From contig NZ_CP180537.1 of NCBI RefSeq assembly GCF_047777955.1, positions 3,100,001 through 3,164,000 of the forward strand: a stretch of DNA of 64,000 bases, in the 5' to 3' direction. The position numbers and the translations under genes are program-made. Below the pieces are notes generated by a model. That model searched no databases. It was not told the DNA's origin and was given only the letters and a program-made list of their open reading frames with translations. How positions within the stretch are numbered: the first letter of the stretch is position 1; the number at the start of each line of letters is the position of its first letter. Below are positions 58,606 to 64,000 of this stretch, one piece after another. Source of the stretch: Didemnitutus sp047777955. GTDB lineage: Bacteria > Verrucomicrobiota > Verrucomicrobiia > Opitutales > Opitutaceae.

Positions 58606-61359
58606 ATGAATCCCGTCAATTTCTCCGAACGCGCGAACGTCGCCGTCGTCGAGGAACAGTATCAGCGCTGGCTCGAAAACCCCGAGTCCGTCGACGCCTC
58701 GTGGCGCGCCTTCTTCCAAGGCTTCACGCTGGGCGCCGACGGCCGCTCCCTCGCGGGCGGCGCCGCGCCCTCGGCCGCGACCGGCTCCGAGAGCTGCATC
58801 CCCAAGCAGTCGCAGGTCGACAGCCTGATCTATCACTACCGCGCCATCGGCCACATCGACGCCGACATCAACCCGCTCGCCGGCGCGCCCAAGCCCTCCC
58901 CGCGCCTGGCGCTGGCGGCGTTCGGCCTCGACGAGTCGGACCTCGACCGGACCTTTGAGGCGGGCCACTACCTCGGCGGCGGCCAGATGAAGCTGCGCGA
59001 CATCCTCGCGGCGCTGCGCGAAACCTACTGCGGCAAGATCGGCGTCGAATACGTCCATATCCAGGACACCGAGGTCCGCCGCTGGCTGCAGGACCGCATC
59101 GAGCCGACGAAGCTCAAACCGACGTTCACCAAGCCGCAGAAGGTCCGCATCCTCCGTCGCGTCCACAAGGCGGAGCTGTTCGAGAAATTCCTCCACACGA
59201 AATACGTCGGCCAGAAACGCTTCTCCCTCGAGGGCGGCGAGACGATCATCGCCGCGCTCGACGCGGTCATCGACGCCTGCCCCGAGCTCGGGGTGAAGGA
59301 GATCGTCATGGGCATGGCCCACCGCGGCCGCCTCAACGTCCTCTGCTCCACGCTGCGCAAGTCCTTCGACGAGCTCTTCGAGAAGTTCTCCGAAAACTAC
59401 ATCCCCGACACCGTGGCGGGCGACGGCGACGTGAAGTATCACCTCGGCTACGAGGCCATCCTCACCACCACCTCCGGCAAGAAGGTCGAGGTCCGCCTCG
59501 CGCCCAACCCCTCGCACCTCGAGATCGTCAACCCCGTCGTCGAGGGCAAGGCCCGCGCCCGCCAGCGCATCCGCAACGACATGGAGTCGCGCATCAGCGT
59601 CATGCCGCTGCTCATCCACGGCGACGCCGCCGTCGCCGGCCAGGGCATCGTCGCGGAGACGCTCAACTTCTCCCAGCTGCCCGGCTACACCACCGGCGGC
59701 ACGCTGCACTTCGTCATCAACAACCAGATCGGCTTCACCACCGACCCGCACGACTCGCGCTCGACGAAATACTGCACCGACGTCGCGAAGATGATCGAGG
59801 CGCCGATCTTCCACGTGAACGGCGACGACCCCCAGGCGGTCTGCATGGTCGCCCAGCTCGCGCTCGAATTCCGCGCCAAGTGGAAGCGCGACGTGTTCGT
59901 CGACATGTATTGCTACCGCAAGCATGGCCACAACGAGACCGACGAGCCGTCCTTCACCCAGCCCAAGCTCTACCAGACCATCGCCGCGCACCCGCTCGTC
60001 TCCGCGATCTACACCAAGCAGCTCGTCGACGAGGGCTCCGTGACGCTCGCCGAGGGCGACAAGATCAAGGCCGAATACACCGCCGCCCTCGAGGAGCACC
60101 TCGAGAAGGCCAAGGCCCGCGAAGCGGCCCGCACCGCCAAGCGCAAGGAGGACCCGAACGCCGTGTTCAAGGGCTCCACCGCGGAATTCCAGCCGAGCTA
60201 CTCGTTCGCCAAGGTCGAGACCAAGGTCAGCGCCAAGCTGCTCGACCAAGTCTTCGCCGGACTCACGCGCATCCCGGAAGGCTTCAAGATTCACCCGAAG
60301 ATCAAGCGCTTCGTCGACGCCCGCGCCGAGGCCCACAAGAACGGCGGCCCGTTCGACTGGGGCATGGGCGAGGCGCTCGCGTTCGGCACGCTGATGCTCG
60401 AAGGCACGCCCGTCCGCCTCAGCGGCCAGGACTGCGAGCGCGGCACGTTCAGCCACCGCCACGCCGTGTGGAGCGACATCGAGAGCGGCACGAAATACTC
60501 GCCGCTCAAGAACCTCGATCCGAAACAGGCGCGCTTCTGCGTCTACAACTCGCTCCTCTCCGAAAACGCCGTGCTCGGCTTCGACTACGGCTACTCGCTC
60601 GACTACCCGGAGATGCTCTGCCTCTGGGAAGCGCAGTTCGGCGACTTCGCCAACGGCGCGCAGGTCGTCATCGACCAGTTCCTCGTCTCCGGCGAATCGA
60701 AGTGGCAGCGCAACAGCGGCATCGTGCTCCTCCTCCCCCACGGCTACGAGGGCCAGGGCCCCGAGCACTCCAGCGCGCGCCTCGAGCGCTTCCTTCAGGC
60801 CTGCGCCGAGGACAACATCCAGGTCGCCAACTGCACCACGCCCGCGCAGTTCTTCCACCTCCTGCGCCGCCAGATGCGCCGCGACTTCCTCAAGCCGCTC
60901 ATCGTCATGTCGCCGAAGTCGCTCCTGCGCCACCCGGCCGCCGTCTCGCAGCTCGCCGACTTCACCTCGGGCGCGTTCGAGGAAATCATCGACGACACCG
61001 CCGCCAAGGCCGACCGCGTGATCCTCTGCTCCGGCAAGGTCTACTACGACCTCGTCGACTACCGCGCGAAGAACAACGCCGCCAACACCGCCATCGTCCG
61101 CGTCGAACAGCTCTACCCGCTCCACGCGAAGCGCCTCGCCGAGCTCGCGAAGAAATACGCCAGCGCGAAACTCGTCTGGTGCCAGGAGGAGCCCGAGAAC
61201 ATGGGCGCTGCCCGCTGGATCGCCCCGCAGCTCGAAGCCGCCTTCGGCCGCAAGCCCGCCTACGCCGGCCGCCCGGCCGCCGCCTCGCCCGCCGTCGGCA
61301 TGCTCGCGAAACACCGCACGCAACTCGCCTCGTTCCTCAAGGACGCCTTCACCCTCTGA
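58606..61359 (+). CDS. sucA: 2-oxoglutarate dehydrogenase E1 component
   Basis: 917 aa, normal for SucA. The N-terminus NFSERANVAVVEEQYQRWLE is the E2-binding helix with the conserved spacing to WRAFFQGF. Thiamine-diphosphate and Mg2+ binding: GMAHRGRLNVL, IHGDAAVAGQGIVAETLN and the HGHNETDEPSFTQP loop. The transketolase-like C-terminal half includes SGQDCERGTFSHRHAVW and LLPHGYEGQGPEHSSARLER. It decarboxylates 2-oxoglutarate in the TCA cycle and hands succinyl to SucB. Start ATG 58606 is set by homology. sucB follows after 77 nt that hold a heptamer array. Confidence 0.97.
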   Translation: MNPVNFSERANVAVVEEQYQRWLENPESVDASWRAFFQGFTLGADGRSLAGGAAPSAATGSESCIPKQSQVDSLIYHYRAIGHIDADINPLAGAPKPSPRLALAAFGLDESDLDRTFEAGHYLGGGQMKLRDILAALRETYCGKIGVEYVHIQDTEVRRWLQDRIEPTKLKPTFTKPQKVRILRRVHKAELFEKFLHTKYVGQKRFSLEGGETIIAALDAVIDACPELGVKEIVMGMAHRGRLNVLCSTLRKSFDELFEKFSENYIPDTVAGDGDVKYHLGYEAILTTTSGKKVEVRLAPNPSHLEIVNPVVEGKARARQRIRNDMESRISVMPLLIHGDAAVAGQGIVAETLNFSQLPGYTTGGTLHFVINNQIGFTTDPHDSRSTKYCTDVAKMIEAPIFHVNGDDPQAVCMVAQLALEFRAKWKRDVFVDMYCYRKHGHNETDEPSFTQPKLYQTIAAHPLVSAIYTKQLVDEGSVTLAEGDKIKAEYTAALEEHLEKAKAREAARTAKRKEDPNAVFKGSTAEFQPSYSFAKVETKVSAKLLDQVFAGLTRIPEGFKIHPKIKRFVDARAEAHKNGGPFDWGMGEALAFGTLMLEGTPVRLSGQDCERGTFSHRHAVWSDIESGTKYSPLKNLDPKQARFCVYNSLLSENAVLGFDYGYSLDYPEMLCLWEAQFGDFANGAQVVIDQFLVSGESKWQRNSGIVLLLPHGYEGQGPEHSSARLERFLQACAEDNIQVANCTTPAQFFHLLRRQMRRDFLKPLIVMSPKSLLRHPAAVSQLADFTSGAFEEIIDDTAAKADRVILCSGKVYYDLVDYRAKNNAANTAIVRVEQLYPLHAKRLAELAKKYASAKLVWCQEEPENMGAARWIAPQLEAAFGRKPAYAGRPAAASPAVGMLAKHRTQLASFLKDAFTL

Positions 61360-61394
61360 TCTGGAGGGGCGCGGCTCGCCCGCGCTCGCCAAAC

Positions 61395-61422
61395 CTACTC
61401 GCTACCCGTTACTCACTACTCG
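61395..61422 (+). repeat. 4 x 7-nt array (CTACTCG variant) upstream of sucB
   Basis: Units CTACTCG, CTACCCG, TTACTCA, CTACTCG, with a partial fifth. Same unit length, copy number and place (14 nt before the ATG) as the CTCTCAA arrays, but a different unit sequence, so it represents a second sequence class of the same element. Confidence 0.8.
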
Positions 61423-61436
61423 CTACTTCTCCTACC

Positions 61437-62657
61437 ATGTCCATCGAAGTCAAAATTCCCCCGATGGGTGAATCCATCTCGTCCGGCATCCTCGCCAAGT
61501 GGCACGTCGCCCACGGCGACGTCGTGAAGAAGGACCAGGTCCTCTTCGAACTCGAGACGGACAAGATCACCTCCGAAGGCACGGCCGAAGCCGCCGGCAA
61601 GATCTCCCTCGCGGTCGCCGCCGGCACCGAAGTGAAGATCGGCGCCGTCGTCGCCACGATCGACACCTCCGTCACCGGTGACGCTGCGGCTGCAGCGTCA
61701 CCCTCCGTAGCCTTGGCGAAGGAAGGCGCTCCCGCCGCGGCGAAGTCCGACGCGCAGTCGCCCGCCGTCCGCCGCCTCGCCGCCGAGACCGGCATCGATC
61801 CCGCCAGCGTCGCCGGCACCGGCAAGGCCGGCCGCGTCACCAAGGGCGACATGCTCGCCGCCGCGGAGAGCACCGCTCCCGCCGCCCCGGCCGCCCCCGC
61901 CCCGAAGCCCGCCGCCGCTCCGGCTCCGGCTGCTCCGGCCGCTCCGGTCAGCCGCGGCGAAAAGCAGACGCGCGTGAAGATGACCAAGCTCCGCCAGACG
62001 ATCGCCAACCGCCTCGTCGCCGCGCAGCACAACGCCGCCATGCTCACGACCTTCAACGAGGCCGACATGTCCGCGGTCATGGGCCTGCGCGCGAAATACC
62101 AGGACGACTTCGTGAAGAAGCACGGCGTGAAGCTCGGCTTCATGTCCTTCTTCGTAAAGGCCGTGGTCAACGCCCTCAAGGAAGTCCCCGGCATCAACGC
62201 CCAGATCGACGGCGACCACATCATCCAGAATCACTACTACGACATCGGCGTCGCCGTCTCGACCGACAAGGGCCTCATGGTCCCGGTCATCCGCGACTGC
62301 GACAAGAAGTCGATGGCCGAGATCGAGAAGGACATCGCCGACGCCGCCAAGCGCGCCCGCGACGGCAAGATCACGCTCGCCGACCTCGAGGGCGGCGTCT
62401 TCACGATCACCAACGGCGGCATCTTCGGCTCGCTCCTCGCCACTCCGATCATCAACGCCCCGCAGAGCGCCATCCTCGGCATGCACGCCATCAAGGAGCG
62501 CCCGATCGCGTTGAACGGCCAGGTCGTCATCCGCCCGATGATGTATCTCGCGCTGAGCTACGATCACCGCCTCGTCGACGGCAAGGAATCGGTCACCTTC
62601 CTCGTGGCGGTGAAGAACGCCCTCGAAGATCCCGCCCGCCTCGTGCTGGGCGCGTGA
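61437..62657 (+). CDS. sucB: Dihydrolipoamide succinyltransferase (E2 of 2-oxoglutarate dehydrogenase)
   Basis: 406 aa. Lipoyl domain 1-76 with the lipoylated lysine in ELETDKITSE; E1/E3-binding domain about 105-145 (SPAVRRLAAETGIDPASV, GTGKAGRVTKGDML); Ala/Pro linker about 147-175; catalytic domain about 180-406 ending with LSYDHRLVDGKESV. The linker between lipoyl and binding domains contains a hairpin at 61679-61700 and a copy of the 26-nt repeat shared with pdhC. It transfers succinyl from E1 to CoA. lpd follows after 106 nt. Confidence 0.97.
   Translation: MSIEVKIPPMGESISSGILAKWHVAHGDVVKKDQVLFELETDKITSEGTAEAAGKISLAVAAGTEVKIGAVVATIDTSVTGDAAAAASPSVALAKEGAPAAAKSDAQSPAVRRLAAETGIDPASVAGTGKAGRVTKGDMLAAAESTAPAAPAAPAPKPAAAPAPAAPAAPVSRGEKQTRVKMTKLRQTIANRLVAAQHNAAMLTTFNEADMSAVMGLRAKYQDDFVKKHGVKLGFMSFFVKAVVNALKEVPGINAQIDGDHIIQNHYYDIGVAVSTDKGLMVPVIRDCDKKSMAEIEKDIADAAKRARDGKITLADLEGGVFTITNGGIFGSLLATPIINAPQSAILGMHAIKERPIALNGQVVIRPMMYLALSYDHRLVDGKESVTFLVAVKNALEDPARLVLGA
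61679..61726 (+). repeat. Hairpin plus 26-nt repeat in the sucB linker
   Basis: TGACGCTGC-GGCT-GCAGCGTCA (61679-61700), a perfect 9-bp hairpin, is followed at once by a 26-nt element (61701-61726) that begins CCCTCCGTAGCC and differs from the pdhC copy at two positions. Both are translated as part of the flexible linker. Confidence 0.75.
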
Positions 62658-62670
62658 TCGCGCCCAGCAG

Positions 62671-62698
62671 CTGAGAGCCGAGAGCTAAGAGTCTAGAG
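62671..62698 (-). repeat. 4 x 7-nt array, inverted, after sucB
   Basis: On the plus strand CTGAGAG, CCGAGAG, CTAAGAG, TCTAGAG: the reverse complement of the usual type. It starts 13 nt after the sucB stop and is the only array not placed before a start codon on its own strand, apart from the one inside pdhC. Confidence 0.75.
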
Positions 62699-62725
62699 AC
62701 CCGAAACTCCGCACCTCAGCTGCCT

Positions 62726-62753
62726 CTCTCAGCTCTAAGCTCTAGACTCCCAG
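62726..62753 (+). repeat. 4 x 7-nt CT-rich array upstream of lpd
   Basis: Units CTCTCAG, CTCTAAG, CTCTAGA, CTCCCAG, ending 10 nt before the lpd ATG. It can pair with the inverted array at 62671 to form an imperfect stem with a 27-nt loop in the sucB-lpd mRNA. Confidence 0.8.
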
Positions 62754-62763
62754 CTCCTCTCCC

Positions 62764-64000
<1,237 letters not shown>

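Noticed and set aside
58507..61392. 961-codon open frame on the minus strand opposite sucA
   Set aside because: Shadow of sucA with biased composition (Glu/Val/Arg/Gly) and no recognisable domain.

Overview
The window is one contiguous piece of a GC-rich bacterial chromosome. Several features point to Verrucomicrobiota, most likely an Opitutaceae relative: the style of the TonB-dependent receptor, the small SRP RNA, CT-rich leaders with almost no Shine-Dalgarno sequences, and intergenic heptanucleotide arrays. This placement is inferred; no rRNA or tRNA gene is visible to confirm it. Nearly all of the sequence is coding.

Layout. 1-2716 (+): end of pdhA, then pdhB and pdhC (pyruvate dehydrogenase). 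2888-6027 (-): a beta-lactamase-fold serine hydrolase, a GAF histidine kinase and a small EF-hand protein. 6198-17237 (-): an alginate-utilisation locus with PL7 lyase, TonB receptor, uronate-type MFS importer, KdgF cupin, PL17 oligoalginate lyase, SDR (DEH-reductase-like) and a LacI regulator, with a strong inverted repeat between lacI and the SDR gene. 17381-33016: smc, a membrane protein, an MFS exporter, a YpeA-like acetyltransferase, a histidine phosphatase, a GlcD-like oxidase, a fused LplT-PlsC-acyl-ACP-synthetase, and a translationally coupled ATPase + TOPRIM-like pair. 33114-42050: an EF-G paralogue, then a sigma-54 activator divergent from an operon that has a GG-N10-GC promoter and encodes a VIT/VWA surface protein with a GlyGly-CTERM-like tail, followed immediately by a rhombosortase-like protease. 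42095-51426 (-): CHASE2 adenylate cyclase, FecR protein, O-antigen-ligase-like protein, type III glutamine synthetase and dnaX. 51588-58424: FAH-family enzyme, SRP RNA, an ECF sigma / putative anti-sigma / CnrX-like triplet, LptF/G permease, rlmN, metF, a zinc-ribbon protein and YciH/SUI1. 58606-64000 (+): sucA, sucB and the start of lpd, so the E1/E2/E3 genes of 2-oxoglutarate dehydrogenase sit together and E3 may also serve the pyruvate complex.

Two cross-cutting signals deserve attention. First, nine arrays of exactly four 7-nt units (consensus CTCTCAA, with variants) occur. Seven lie 1-25 nt upstream of start codons, always with the CT-rich strand as the coding strand; one lies inside the pdhC coding sequence, in a linker; one lies inverted after sucB. 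A second repeat (CCCTCC-N14-GGAGGG type) lies in the inter-domain linkers of both E2 genes. Second, at least seven genes are broken by what looks like one missing base (the histidine kinase twice, so eight sites). Six sites are G/C runs and one is an A run, which points to systematic indel error in the source sequence rather than real pseudogenes. Coordinates for those genes span the repaired reading frame.
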